DNA from: Reyranella soli
GTDB lineage: Bacteria; Pseudomonadota; Alphaproteobacteria; Reyranellales; Reyranellaceae
Assembly: GCF_007992495.1 (NCBI RefSeq)
Contig: NZ_BKAJ01000066.1
Span: 1-64,000 of the forward strand
Length of the DNA: 64,000 bases
Direction of reading: 5' to 3'
This document shows, piece by piece, positions 21,193 to 30,013 of this stretch. The position numbers and the translations under genes were made by a program. Under the pieces are notes generated by a model that did no database searches, was not told the origin of the DNA, and saw only the letters and a program-made list of their open reading frames with translations. Numbering within the stretch: position 1 is the first letter of the stretch; each line of letters begins with the position of its first letter.

Positions 21193-21816
21193 ATGCCCGA
21201 CAGTCAGACACGAAACGTTACGGCTTCGGTGGAACAGCGCGTCGACGCCATCGAGGCTGCCATGGAGGAACGCGGCCTGAAGGCGGGAGCCTTCATCGAA
21301 GACTTCAAGCGCACCGTCGAGGAGGATTGGGTCCCCCAGAACGGCGCGCGCGTCGTCGCCAAGGCCTGGTGCGATCCGGCTTTCAAGCTGCGCTTGCTGT
21401 CCAACGGGCGCAGCGCGGTTGCCGAACTTGGCCTGTCCATGCCGCCGCATCACAGGCATCTGGTCGTGCTGGAGAACACGCCGACGCTGCAGAACGTGAT
21501 CGTATGCACGCTCTGCTCCTGCACGGCGTTCTCCATCATCGGTCTGCCGCCGGACTGGTACAAGGACCTCGAGTATCGGGCGCGTGTGGTGCGTCAATCG
21601 CGCACCGTCCTGAAGGAAATGGGTCTCGAGCTCCCGACCTCGATCGACATTCGTGTCTGGGACACCACGGCCGACACCCGCTACATGGTCCTCCCCGTGC
21701 AGCCTCCAGAGACCATCGGCTGGCCGGAGGAGAAGCTGGCGGAAATCGTCACCAAGGATTCGATGATCGGCGTCGCTCGCCTCGAAAAGGAATACGCGCA
21801 TGGACGGCGTTCATGA
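21193..21816 (+). CDS. nthA: nitrile hydratase alpha subunit
   Basis: 207 residues, usual length. The metal-binding claw is VCTLCSCT with cysteines 105, 108 and 110; in the holoenzyme two of these are normally oxidised. Downstream GLPPDWYKDLEYRARVV and the C-terminal IRVWDTTADTRYMVLP motif are conserved. CTLC is the cobalt-type signature, whereas the residue after CSC is Thr, as in iron-type enzymes, so the metal is likely but not surely cobalt. It hydrates nitriles to amides in the cytoplasm as an alpha/beta dimer. The Shine-Dalgarno is GGAGGGAG. It overlaps nthB by 17 bp. Confidence 0.92.
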   Translation: MPDSQTRNVTASVEQRVDAIEAAMEERGLKAGAFIEDFKRTVEEDWVPQNGARVVAKAWCDPAFKLRLLSNGRSAVAELGLSMPPHHRHLVVLENTPTLQNVIVCTLCSCTAFSIIGLPPDWYKDLEYRARVVRQSRTVLKEMGLELPTSIDIRVWDTTADTRYMVLPVQPPETIGWPEEKLAEIVTKDSMIGVARLEKEYAHGRRS

Positions 21817-22417
21817 CATGGGCGGCCGACAAGGGTTCGGCCGCGTCCGCCACAGCCTGAAGGCTCTTACTTTCCATGAACCGTGGGAGCGGCGCGTCAA
21901 TGCGCTGTACTCCCTGGCGGTCAAGCTCGGCGTCTTCAACATGGACGAGTACCGCCATGCCATCGAGCGCATGGAGCCGCGCCACTATCTCTCCGCCAGC
22001 TACTACGAACGCTCGCTCACCAGTCTCGCGACCCTTTGCGTCGAGAAAGGCCTGATCTCGAAGGAGGAACTGGAACGCCGCGCCGGCGGTGAGTTTCCGC
22101 TTTCGCTGCCAAGTGCGGCAGGTCGCACCAATGCCTCCGATCGACAGCGGTTCAAGCCTGGCGACAAGGTCAGGGTGAAAGTCGAGCACATAACCGGTCA
22201 CGTCCGCGCGCCCGGCTACATTCGCGGAAAAACCGGTGTCGTCGTCGCCGAGTCTCCGGCCTATCCGTTCCCCGACGCGCACGCCCACGGCATCCATGCG
22301 GAGGACGAGCCGACCTACGACGTGCGCTTCAGGGCCGAAGAACTCTGGCCGAATTCCGCCGATCCGGCACAAGTGCATGTTGGCGTGTTCCAGAGCTACC
22401 TCGAACGCGTCGACTAG
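21800..22417 (+). CDS. nthB: nitrile hydratase beta subunit
   Basis: 205 residues, slightly short for the family. The hallmark N-terminus MDGVHDMGGRQGFG is present, as are WERRVNALYSL, the YYERSLTSLATLCVEKGLI helix (about 69-87) and the C-terminal SH3-like barrel (FKPGDKVRVKV, HVRAPGYIRGKTGVV). It overlaps the alpha gene and is followed 21 bp later by an unknown gene. No separate activator/cobalt chaperone (P14K type) gene is recognisable nearby. Confidence 0.92.
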   Translation: MDGVHDMGGRQGFGRVRHSLKALTFHEPWERRVNALYSLAVKLGVFNMDEYRHAIERMEPRHYLSASYYERSLTSLATLCVEKGLISKEELERRAGGEFPLSLPSAAGRTNASDRQRFKPGDKVRVKVEHITGHVRAPGYIRGKTGVVVAESPAYPFPDAHAHGIHAEDEPTYDVRFRAEELWPNSADPAQVHVGVFQSYLERVD

Positions 22418-22438
22418 GGCGTGAGGCAAGGCGTGTCC

Positions 22439-23353
22439 ATGCTGCGTGATCTTCTCGTCGACCATATCCGTGATCCCGGTGCGTCCTGGGCGTGCGGCCG
22501 CTTCGGCGCAATTGCGGAGTTCCATCGCGATCCCGAGGAGCCGGTCGAGATCGCGACCGGGCAGGCGATCGAGGCCTCGACCAGCCGCGGGGCGATTCGC
22601 CTCAACGTGCTGCCGGAACTGCGGCCCGTCGCCTACGAGACGATCAGCTCGTGCATCGAAAGCTGGGGGCAGGGCGTGGCGCTCTGCCTGCCGCGCGAGA
22701 GGGCGGCGATGAGCGGCCGCGCCGTCGTGACCGAGCTCGGGCCGGACCGCGACGCCGTGCGACCGCTGGATCGCGACGCCATCCTGTTCGATCTCGGACT
22801 GGGCGGCGAGCAGGCCGATATCTGCGTGCGCTCGGCCGATCCGGAAGCCATCGCGCTGCTGCGCGCCGCCTGCGGCGCTCCCTTGCTGCAGAACAATGCG
22901 CTGGTGCATCGGCTGCCGGCACTCAGCCCGCATCGCGTGTTCTGCTGCCGCATGGGCCGCATCGAGGTCTATCAGCCGATCCCCGCGCCGGACGGCAAAT
23001 CACCCGAGGGCCCGCACACGCACGTGCTGCCGCGCCTGCTGGCGCATGGCCGCCTCAATGCCGCGACGGTCCCTGTGCCCGAGGGATGGCTCGCCGGCAT
23101 GTCGTTGTTTCCGGCGCATCCGCTGCTGCGCGCCGACGGCCAGCCGACGGCGTTCGATGCCGATCGCTATCATGCCTTCCAGTCGTTGATGCAGCAGTTC
23201 GGCGATCCCGATTTGGTCGCCGGCAAGCAGGCGGCGTTTACCGGGGCACAGGCCGAGATTGCCGACAGCGACGAGCGGCGTCATGCGCTTGGCTTCCGCA
23301 TCGGCCAACGTCAACGCAAGTGGCTACAGGAGCCGATTGCGGCAACTTCTTGA
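22439..23353 (+). CDS. unknown protein following nitrile hydratase
   Basis: 304 residues, soluble, no signal peptide or membrane segment. Opens with LLVDHIRDPGASWACGRFGAIAEF and contains histidine/cysteine-bearing segments such as PHRVFCCRMGRIEVYQP and PEGPHTHVLPRLLAHGR. It resembles an uncharacterised conserved family (possibly DUF6925) that I cannot name with confidence. It starts 21 bp after nthB with an AAGG Shine-Dalgarno, so it is probably co-expressed. A role as nitrile hydratase maturation factor or downstream amide enzyme is possible but unsupported by motif. Confidence 0.7.
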   Translation: MLRDLLVDHIRDPGASWACGRFGAIAEFHRDPEEPVEIATGQAIEASTSRGAIRLNVLPELRPVAYETISSCIESWGQGVALCLPRERAAMSGRAVVTELGPDRDAVRPLDRDAILFDLGLGGEQADICVRSADPEAIALLRAACGAPLLQNNALVHRLPALSPHRVFCCRMGRIEVYQPIPAPDGKSPEGPHTHVLPRLLAHGRLNAATVPVPEGWLAGMSLFPAHPLLRADGQPTAFDADRYHAFQSLMQQFGDPDLVAGKQAAFTGAQAEIADSDERRHALGFRIGQRQRKWLQEPIAATS

Positions 23354-23381
23354 CGCCGCGATTCGACGCGCTAAGAATATC

Positions 23382-23565
23382 CGCATCGACGGTCCTCCTT
23401 AGCCGGAGGCGAACAGGGAACGCCGTGGCGTCCGCAAGGACCAATCGGCGGCTGTACCCGCAGCTGTAAGCGGCGAGCGACTGCCCATGAGGCCACTGGA
23501 CGCAAGTCCGGGAAGGCGGGCAGGAGCTAAGACCCGCAAGCCAGAAGACCTGCCGCCGATAGCGT
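23382..23565 (+). ncRNA. cobalamin riboswitch, copy 1 (btuB leader)
   Basis: The sequence carries the conserved adenosylcobalamin aptamer blocks in order: GCGAACAGGGAA, GGCTGTACCCGCAGCTGTAAG, GCCACTGGA, CCGGGAAGGCGGGCAGGAGC, and the B12 box AGCCAGAAGACCTGCC (23539-23554). It precedes btuB by about 90 nt. In that spacer GGACGGTC (23595-23602) is complementary to GACCGTCC (23644-23651), which overlaps the btuB Shine-Dalgarno, so translational control is likely. Confidence 0.95.
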
Positions 23566-23652
23566 CGCTCTTCCGTGGACGGGATGTTCCAACGGGACGG
23601 TCATCCGAGCGGTGACGCGCCTTGTGCGTGTTGCTGTCTGGAGGACCGTCCG

Positions 23653-25575
23653 ATGACGCCGTTCCGTCGATTCCTGCTTGTCTTGTCGCTTCTTTCACCT
23701 GTGTCCGCGCTCGCGCAGACCGAACCAGCCGGCACGTTGCCGACCACGGTCGTAACCGCGGATCGCTTCCCGACCGATCCCGACAAGGTCACCTCGAGCT
23801 ACACCATCGTCCCCCAGGAGGAGATGCAGCGGCGCCAGCTCCGCACCGCGGGCGAGGTGCTGAAGACGGTGCCCGGCATCTCGGTGCAGCAGTCAGGCGG
23901 TCCCGGCACGCAGACCTCGGTGTTCGTTCGCGGCTCCAATTCCAACCACGTGCTGGTGCTGATCGACGGCGTCACCGTCAACGATCCTTCGACTCCCAAC
24001 GGCGCTCCCGACTTCGCGCATTTCCTGACCGAGAACCTCGAGAAGATCGAGATCGTACGCGGCCCCATGAGCACGATGTACGGCAGCCAGGCGATCGGCG
24101 GCGTCATCAACATGGTCACCAAGGCCGGCAAGGGACCGATGAACGGCCAGGCTTTCACCGAGCTCGGCACCCGGCTGTGGAGCAACAGCGGCGCCTACGT
24201 TCGCGGCAGCGAGGGGCGCTTCAACTACAACCTCACCTTCGCCGGCACGTTCACGCCCAACGACACGCCGGTGCCGGCCCGCTTCACGCCCAACGGCGGC
24301 TATGTCGATATCGATCCCTACCGCAACCTCACCTTCGCGGCGCGGCTCGGCTTCGAGATCAACGACAACACCCAGTTCAACTGGTTCGGCCGCTACATCG
24401 ACACCAAGCTGAACTACGACCAGGTCGGTCAGGAGGACCCCAACGCCAACGGCTACACGTCGCAGTTCTACACGCGCGGCGAGATCGAGGGTAACTACTT
24501 CAACGGTCGCTGGAAGCCCGTCGTCGGCGTCAACTACAGCACGATCACCCGGCACGACCTGGACTACGCCAGCCCGCAGGTGCCATTCCCGTTCACTGTC
24601 GATGCCTTGTTCAACGGCCGCCGCCTGCAGGGCGACTTCAAGAACCTGGTGACCATCACCGACCAGGTCGAGGTCATCGCCGGCCTCGACTACGACCGGC
24701 AGTGGGCCTACAGCAACACACTCAGCTCCGTGGCGCCCGGAACGCTTGCGGCGCTGGCCTGGGGCACGATGTCCCAGACCGGCCTCTACGGTCAGCTCCG
24801 CCTCAACCCCTTCGAAGGCTTCAACCTCAATGTCGGCGGGCGTGTCGACTTCAACGACATCTATGGCAGCGTCGGTACGTGGCGCGCCGGTGCGTCCTAC
24901 CTGTGGGCGCCGACCAACACCAAGGTGAAAGCGTCGTATGGCACAGCGTTCAAGGCGCCGTCGCTGTTCGAGCTCTTCGGCACCGGCGCTTTCTGCGGCG
25001 GCAACCGCAACATCCAGCCCGAGTACAGCCGCGGCTACGAGGTCGGCGTCGAGCAAGGCATCTTCGACCGCAAGGTCAAGGCGGGCATCACCTACTTCTT
25101 CAACACCTACTCGAACCTCATCCAGTGCCCGCCGCCCTTCACGACGCTGCAGAACGTCGCCAACGCGCAGAGCGAGGGCTTCGAGAGCTTCGTGCAGATC
25201 AGCCCACTGAAGTGGTTCGATCTCTACTTCGACTACACGTTCACCATCGCGCGCAACGTCGATGCCAACCAGCCTCTCGTGCGCCGGCCGCAGGACATCT
25301 TCAACATTCGTGCCGAGGTAAGGCCGTGGGAGAACACACTGTTCGGCGTAGGCGTGCTGCAGGTCAGCAACCGCACCGACTTCAACGCCACCACGGGCGC
25401 GATTATGAACCCGTCGCCCTACACACTGCTGCGCTTCACGGCGCAGTACGACGTGATCCCGGCCGTCCAGCTCTTTGCCCGCGCCGAAAACGTCCTGAAC
25501 CGTGTCTACGAGGAACCGGAGGGCTTCCAGGCGCCGTATTTCCAGGCCTTCTTCGGTGTGAAGGCGCGATTTTAG
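23653..25575 (+). CDS. btuB: TonB-dependent cobalamin receptor BtuB
   Basis: 640 residues: signal peptide (cleavage after SALAQ near residue 22), a TonB-box-like TTVVTA at about 31-36, plug domain (SVFVRGSNSNHVLVLIDGV; ENLEKIEIVRGPMSTMYG), and a beta barrel ending in FGVKARF. It imports vitamin B12 or other corrinoids across the outer membrane. The identity rests on the cobalamin riboswitch directly upstream and the btuFCD genes downstream. The ATG at 23653 follows GGAGGA. Confidence 0.93.
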   Translation: MTPFRRFLLVLSLLSPVSALAQTEPAGTLPTTVVTADRFPTDPDKVTSSYTIVPQEEMQRRQLRTAGEVLKTVPGISVQQSGGPGTQTSVFVRGSNSNHVLVLIDGVTVNDPSTPNGAPDFAHFLTENLEKIEIVRGPMSTMYGSQAIGGVINMVTKAGKGPMNGQAFTELGTRLWSNSGAYVRGSEGRFNYNLTFAGTFTPNDTPVPARFTPNGGYVDIDPYRNLTFAARLGFEINDNTQFNWFGRYIDTKLNYDQVGQEDPNANGYTSQFYTRGEIEGNYFNGRWKPVVGVNYSTITRHDLDYASPQVPFPFTVDALFNGRRLQGDFKNLVTITDQVEVIAGLDYDRQWAYSNTLSSVAPGTLAALAWGTMSQTGLYGQLRLNPFEGFNLNVGGRVDFNDIYGSVGTWRAGASYLWAPTNTKVKASYGTAFKAPSLFELFGTGAFCGGNRNIQPEYSRGYEVGVEQGIFDRKVKAGITYFFNTYSNLIQCPPPFTTLQNVANAQSEGFESFVQISPLKWFDLYFDYTFTIARNVDANQPLVRRPQDIFNIRAEVRPWENTLFGVGVLQVSNRTDFNATTGAIMNPSPYTLLRFTAQYDVIPAVQLFARAENVLNRVYEEPEGFQAPYFQAFFGVKARF

Positions 25576-25583
25576 GCGATCAA

Positions 25584-25712
25584 TCTCCTCCCCCGTCTTA
25601 CGGGGGAGGGTAGGGTGGGGGAGAGCTTCAGAGGCGATTTTGAAAATTTCTGATCTGAAACTGTCAGGCATCCCGCCTGTGGCCTTCCCCCTCCACCCGT
25701 CTGACGGGCAGG
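25584..25712. repeat. dispersed palindrome family R3, copy a
   Basis: Left arm CTCCTCCCCCGTCTTACGGG continuing into GGAGGGTAGGGTGGGGGA, a middle sharing TCTGATCTGAAACT with copy b (32486-32630), and a right arm of CCCCCTCCACCC with a small GTCTGACGGGC hairpin. It occupies the space after btuB together with R2 copy b. Confidence 0.75.
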
Positions 25713-25736
25713 GCTATCGCATATGGCCAATTTTCC

Positions 25737-25856
25737 CGTCATCCCGCGCGGAGCCGCCCGAAGGGCGGCGCAGTCGAGGGACCTGTTTTGTCGATGCATC
25801 AACAAAACAGGTCCCTCCACTTCGCCTCGCTACGCTCGGCTCCGGTCGGGATGACG
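25737..25856. repeat. dispersed palindrome family R2, copy b
   Basis: Second copy of the CGTCATCCCG...CGGGATGACG element, with inner arms GGGACCTGTTTTGT and ACAAAACAGGTCCC. It lies between btuB and the hydrolase gene. Flanking it are inverted copies of a short motif, AGGGCTATCGCATATG on the left and CATGTGCGATAACCCT on the right, so the element looks nested inside another palindrome. Confidence 0.8.
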
Positions 25857-25910
25857 GAGTTTTGCAGTCATGTGCGATAACCCTGGCCTGACGGGCGAGG
25901 TGGAGATGCC

Positions 25911-26663
25911 ATGAGCACTAGCCTGGCGCTGCTTCATCTGGCGCCCCTGCCGGGGGACATCGCTTACAACAAGCTCATGGTTGAGGACGCCGTGCACCGC
26001 GCCGCCTCGATGGGCGCGACGTTCGTCGTCAGCCCGGAGCTCGTGGTGAGCGGCTACGGCTTTCGCGACGCCATCGGCACCGACTGGATCGCGCGGGACC
26101 AGCCGGCGCTGTTCGCCTGGGCGAGCGATCTCGCGCGACAGGCGTCGGTGTCCCTGCTGCTGGGTACGCCCGAGGCGGATGGGCGGCTGTTCAACAGCCA
26201 GATCCTGTTCGCGCGCGACGGCACGAGGATGGGGCATCATCGCAAGATCATGGTGCTCAAGGTCGGTTCGGAATCATGGTCGACGGCGGGCGATCGCAGC
26301 ACGGTCGTCAGCGTCGACGGAGTCGGACGTACCGGTCTGTTCATCTGCGCCGACATGTATTCCAAGCGGCTGGTCGATGAGACGGCGGCCCAGAGCGTCG
26401 ACATGCTGGTTTCGTCGGCAGCCTGGGCGCCGGGACAGCATGGCCCCAATGGCGAGTGGGAGAGGGCGTCGCTGGAGACCGGGCGACCGGTGCTGGTGTG
26501 CAATCGCACCGGCGCGGACTCCATGGACTTCCGAGGCTCGCAATCGGTCGCTGCCGTCGGCGGCAGGATCGCGTCCTCGCACAGTTCGCCGCAGTCGGCG
26601 ATCGTCCTGGTCGACTGGCTGCCGCAGGCGCGACAACTCGCGAACTGGCGTGTCGTGCAATGA
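25911..26663 (+). CDS. carbon-nitrogen hydrolase (nitrilase superfamily) in the B12 operon
   Basis: 250 residues with the nitrilase-superfamily triad visible: Glu43 in SPELVVSGYG, Lys112 in HHRKIMVLK and Cys146 in GLFICADMYS. Cleaves or condenses non-peptide C-N bonds; substrate unknown. Its stop overlaps the btuF start in an ATGA, so it is translationally coupled to the cobalamin transporter. Context suggests a corrinoid-related amide as substrate, by analogy with the role of the unrelated CbiZ amidohydrolase in salvage, but an amide/nitrile substrate linked to the nearby nitrile hydratase is also possible. Confidence 0.85.
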   Translation: MSTSLALLHLAPLPGDIAYNKLMVEDAVHRAASMGATFVVSPELVVSGYGFRDAIGTDWIARDQPALFAWASDLARQASVSLLLGTPEADGRLFNSQILFARDGTRMGHHRKIMVLKVGSESWSTAGDRSTVVSVDGVGRTGLFICADMYSKRLVDETAAQSVDMLVSSAAWAPGQHGPNGEWERASLETGRPVLVCNRTGADSMDFRGSQSVAAVGGRIASSHSSPQSAIVLVDWLPQARQLANWRVVQ

Positions 26664-27478
26664 CCGGTTGGATGCGCTGGCTGGTCGCCATTATCTGCCT
26701 CGCCGGTTCGCCGGCCTGGGCGCAGGCGCCGCAGCGTGTCGTCACGGTCAACCTCTGCCTCGACCAGATCGCGCTGCGTCTCGCCGCGCCGGGCCAGCTC
26801 GTCGGCCTGAGTTACCTGTCGCACGATCCGCGCCTCTCCGTATTGGCTGACCGGGCGCGCGCCATCGCGCCGGTGCGCGCCAAGGTCGAATCGATCCTGG
26901 AACTGCGGCCCGACCTCGTGATCCTCGACCGCGATGCGCATGCCAATCTCAAGCGGCTGGTGCGCAAGGCGGGCGTGCCCATCCTCGAAGTGCCGTGGGC
27001 GTCATCGCTCGAGGATGCGGAGGGCCTGATCGCTCGCATCGGTGCCGCCCTCGGGCGCGAGGCCGAAAGCCGCGCGATCATCGCCGACATGCAGGAGCAG
27101 CGCCGGCAACTCAGCCGACCGGGACCGCCGACGGCGCTTGCCGCCACCCTGCAGGCCAATCGCGGCACGGCGGGCAAGGGAAGCCTGATGGACGAGCTGC
27201 TGCACTTGTCGGGCTATCGCAATCTCGCGGCCGAGCTCGGCATCCCGGCCTATGGCCGCCTGGCGCTCGAATCGGTGCTGGCGGGCCGGCCCGATCTGCT
27301 GGTGCTGGACGGCAGCGCCAATGCCAATCCGGCGCGGGCCACGGAGTTCGTCGACCACAACGCACTGCTGGCGCTGGCGGGCAGCACGCGGCTGGTGTCG
27401 ATCCCGCTGAAGTACACGGTCTGCGCCGGGCCGGAGAACATCGAGGCCTTGAAGCTGTTGCGCGAGACGCGGCGATGA
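26660..27478 (+). CDS. btuF: cobalamin periplasmic binding protein BtuF-like
   Basis: 272 residues, class III periplasmic binding fold: signal peptide (cleavage after AWAQ near residue 22), RVVTVNLCLDQIALRLA opening, LVGLSYLSHDPRLS, and ILELRPDLVILD near residue 80, the usual first-lobe markers. It delivers corrinoid to BtuCD. The substrate is inferred from riboswitch, btuB and btuCD context; ferric siderophore-binding proteins share the fold. It overlaps neighbours on both sides by ATGA junctions. Confidence 0.87.
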   Translation: MTGWMRWLVAIICLAGSPAWAQAPQRVVTVNLCLDQIALRLAAPGQLVGLSYLSHDPRLSVLADRARAIAPVRAKVESILELRPDLVILDRDAHANLKRLVRKAGVPILEVPWASSLEDAEGLIARIGAALGREAESRAIIADMQEQRRQLSRPGPPTALAATLQANRGTAGKGSLMDELLHLSGYRNLAAELGIPAYGRLALESVLAGRPDLLVLDGSANANPARATEFVDHNALLALAGSTRLVSIPLKYTVCAGPENIEALKLLRETRR

Positions 27479-28431
27479 ACCGCTGGCTCATTGCCCTCGT
27501 GCTGGTGCTCTACCTGATCTCGCTGGCTGTCGGTCCGGCGCTGTGGCCCTGGCGGCTGGGCAACGAGGTCGGCTGGGCGATCGTCTGGGAGCTGCGCGTG
27601 CCGCGCGCCACCCTCGGTCTGTTGATCGGCGGCGTGCTCGGCCTCAGCGGCGCCATCCTGCAGGGCTGGCTGCGCAATCCGCTGGCCGAGCCCGGCGTGA
27701 TCGGCGTGTCGGCCTGTGCGAGCTTCGCTGCGGTCTGCGCTTTCTACAGCGGGCTGGCGGCGGCCTTCACCTTGGCCCTGCCGCTCGCCGGCATCGCCGG
27801 TGCGGCGATCGCGGTGGCACTGCTGATGACGGCGGTGCGCGCCGGCACCGGTACGGTGTCGCTGCTGCTGATGGGCGTGGCGATCAATGCCATCGCCGCG
27901 GCGATGATCGCGCTGGTGCTGGCCTCGTCGCCCAATCCGTTCGCCTATCAGGAGATCTCGCTGTGGCTCGCCGGTTCGATCACCGATCGCGACCTGCGCT
28001 ACCTCGCGATCTCGACGCCGTTCATGGTCGCGGGCGCACTGCTGGTGCTGGGCGCGGGACGCTGGCTCGACGCGCTGTCGCTGGGCGAGGACGCCGCGCG
28101 CAGCCTGGGCGTCGACACTGGCCGGCTCGGCCTGCGGCTGACCTTGGGCGTCGGCCTGATGGTCGGCGCGGCGACGTCGGTGGCGGGCGTGATCGGCTTC
28201 GTCGGCCTGGTGGCGCCGCATCTCGTGCGCGCCCGGGTCGGCTACAAGCCGGGCGCCACGTTGGTGCCGTCGATGCTGGCAGGAGCGGCGCTGGTGCTCG
28301 CGGCCGATATCCTTGTGCGCCTGCTGCCGACCGCCTTCGAACTGCAGCTCGGCGTGTTCACCTCGCTGGTCGGCGCGCCCTTCCTGGTCTACGTGGTGCG
28401 CCGCTCGCGCTCGGCCTGGTTGGCGACATGA
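27475..28431 (+). CDS. btuC: cobalamin ABC transporter permease BtuC
   Basis: 318 residues, FecCD/BtuC family with about nine to ten membrane helices. Conserved family motifs seen are RVPRATLGLLIGGVLGLSGA, LRNPLAEPGVIGVS (about 68-81), LWLAGSITDRD, and GFVGLVAPHLVR (about 242-253), the coupling-helix region. Forms the inner-membrane channel. The start overlaps the btuF stop. Confidence 0.92.
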   Translation: MNRWLIALVLVLYLISLAVGPALWPWRLGNEVGWAIVWELRVPRATLGLLIGGVLGLSGAILQGWLRNPLAEPGVIGVSACASFAAVCAFYSGLAAAFTLALPLAGIAGAAIAVALLMTAVRAGTGTVSLLLMGVAINAIAAAMIALVLASSPNPFAYQEISLWLAGSITDRDLRYLAISTPFMVAGALLVLGAGRWLDALSLGEDAARSLGVDTGRLGLRLTLGVGLMVGAATSVAGVIGFVGLVAPHLVRARVGYKPGATLVPSMLAGAALVLAADILVRLLPTAFELQLGVFTSLVGAPFLVYVVRRSRSAWLAT

Positions 28432-29207
28432 GCACGCTCGCCGCTCGTGCGCTCGTCTGCCGCAGAGGGACGCGCACCGTCCTCGAGTCCATCGACGTCG
28501 CCTTTGTCGCCGATCAGGTGACGGCGATCGTCGGCCCCAACGGATCAGGCAAGACCACGCTGCTGCGCCATCTCGCCGGGCTCGACCGTCCGGCGGCAGG
28601 CCGGGTCGAACTCGACGGCATACCGACCGGCGGGCTCGGCGCCGGCGTTCGCGCCCGGCGCATTGCCTATCTGCCGCAAGGGGCGTCGGCCTACTGGCCG
28701 CTGTTCGGCCGCGATCTCGTGGCCCTGGGGCGATTGCCGCATGGCGCCAACCTCGAGCGGCCGTTGGCTGCGCAGGATGCCGAGGCGGTCGAGCGCGCCC
28801 TGCGTCGAGTCGACGGGTTGGCGTTCGCGGATCGCACCATCGACGCGCTGTCGCAGGGTGAGCGTGCGCGCATGATGCTGGCGCGCGCCCTTGCCACCGA
28901 GGCCGACGTCCTGCTGGCCGACGAGCCGGTGGCGAGCCTCGATCCGGCTTATGCGCTGGACGCCACGGCGGTGCTGCGGGCCGAGGCGGCGCGCGGTGGC
29001 TGCGTGGTGGTGAGCCTGCACGACCTCGGGCTTGCCGCCCGGTTCGCCGATCGCGTCATCGTCCTGGCGAACGGCAGGGTTGCAGCCGACGGGCCGCCCG
29101 ACGAGGCCCTGCGGCCCGCCGTCATCGACGCCGCCTACGGCGTCGGCTTCCGCACCGTCGTCCTCGACGGCGTGACGCAACCGGTAGCGTGGTCCCGAGG
29201 GCCCTGA
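28428..29207 (+). CDS. btuD: cobalamin ABC transporter ATPase BtuD
   Basis: 259 residues with Walker A GPNGSGKTT (about 35-43), Q-loop YLPQGASAYWPL, signature LSQGERARMMLARAL (about 143-157; the usual LSGGE is LSQGE), Walker B VLLADEP and the switch histidine in VSLHDLG. Powers BtuC. Its ATG overlaps the btuC stop. It ends the btu operon; the next gene starts 141 bp later. Confidence 0.92.
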   Translation: MSTLAARALVCRRGTRTVLESIDVAFVADQVTAIVGPNGSGKTTLLRHLAGLDRPAAGRVELDGIPTGGLGAGVRARRIAYLPQGASAYWPLFGRDLVALGRLPHGANLERPLAAQDAEAVERALRRVDGLAFADRTIDALSQGERARMMLARALATEADVLLADEPVASLDPAYALDATAVLRAEAARGGCVVVSLHDLGLAARFADRVIVLANGRVAADGPPDEALRPAVIDAAYGVGFRTVVLDGVTQPVAWSRGP

Positions 29208-29348
29208 GCCATAGGCTCCGTGGGAAACGACACAGACGACACAATTTTCACGCCCCACGATACGGCCAAGACACCCACAGGGCGTACAGCAACTCTCGTC
29301 GACGGGCGGCGTTACGCTCTCCCACCTCATCGGCAAACCGGTGCATCC

Positions 29349-29945
29349 ATGGCTCATCTGCTCGGCCGTCCCTTGACGCTCCTCGCTGGCCTGATCGGCT
29401 TCACGGGTCCCGCCATGGCGGGCGCTGCTGGCTGGAGCCTGGAAGCGAACGTCCGCGACCCCAGCTACGCCATGGCCGAGCCCACGAGCACCAATCTCAA
29501 CATCGATGTCGTCGTGCTGTCGTGCGAGCAAGGGCCAGAGCGGCGCGGGCTGCAGCTCCGCCTTTATCTGTCGGATGCAGGGCCGCTTGCGCCGAAAGTC
29601 GCCACGACGGCTTTGAAGGACGATCCCAGGGTGGAACTGGTCGTCGATGGGGTGAGCCGGCCTGCCGAGCTGCTGTTTGCCGACAATTTCGTCGTCGTGG
29701 CCGATAGCGCCGACGGCACCATGCCGCTGTTGTCGGATGCCTTCCTCGACAAGTTGCAGTCGGGCCGCCGGCTGGAGCTCAAGTTCGATCTTGTGCAGGA
29801 GCCGCGTGACCAGGCGCCGTCGTTCGACGCCAGCGCCGTGGTCGACCTGCAGGCCGGCGTGGGCAGCCGGGCAGTAGCGGCCGTCAGGCATTGCGCCGAC
29901 GGGTCGACGCAGCATCTGGCCGAGACGCCGCGCCCCTCGCGCTGA
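29349..29945 (+). CDS. secreted protein of unknown function
   Basis: 198 residues with a signal peptide (cleavage after AMAGA near residue 25) and a mature beta-rich domain containing one CEQG and one RHCADG cysteine, which could form a disulphide. No recognised family. It stands between the btu operon and the second cobalamin riboswitch, on the same strand; there is no convincing terminator between btuD and it. Confidence 0.6.
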   Translation: MAHLLGRPLTLLAGLIGFTGPAMAGAAGWSLEANVRDPSYAMAEPTSTNLNIDVVVLSCEQGPERRGLQLRLYLSDAGPLAPKVATTALKDDPRVELVVDGVSRPAELLFADNFVVVADSADGTMPLLSDAFLDKLQSGRRLELKFDLVQEPRDQAPSFDASAVVDLQAGVGSRAVAAVRHCADGSTQHLAETPRPSR

Positions 29946-30013
29946 CGTCGACGCGCTGACGTCGACAGAGGGGCAGCGTGCTTGACCGCACGCTGCGCTC
30001 CCACTAACGGTAA

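Noticed and set aside
25584..25856. Considered as a CRISPR or integron-like array
   Set aside because: The units are palindromes of different families, not regularly spaced direct repeats, and no cas or integrase gene is present.
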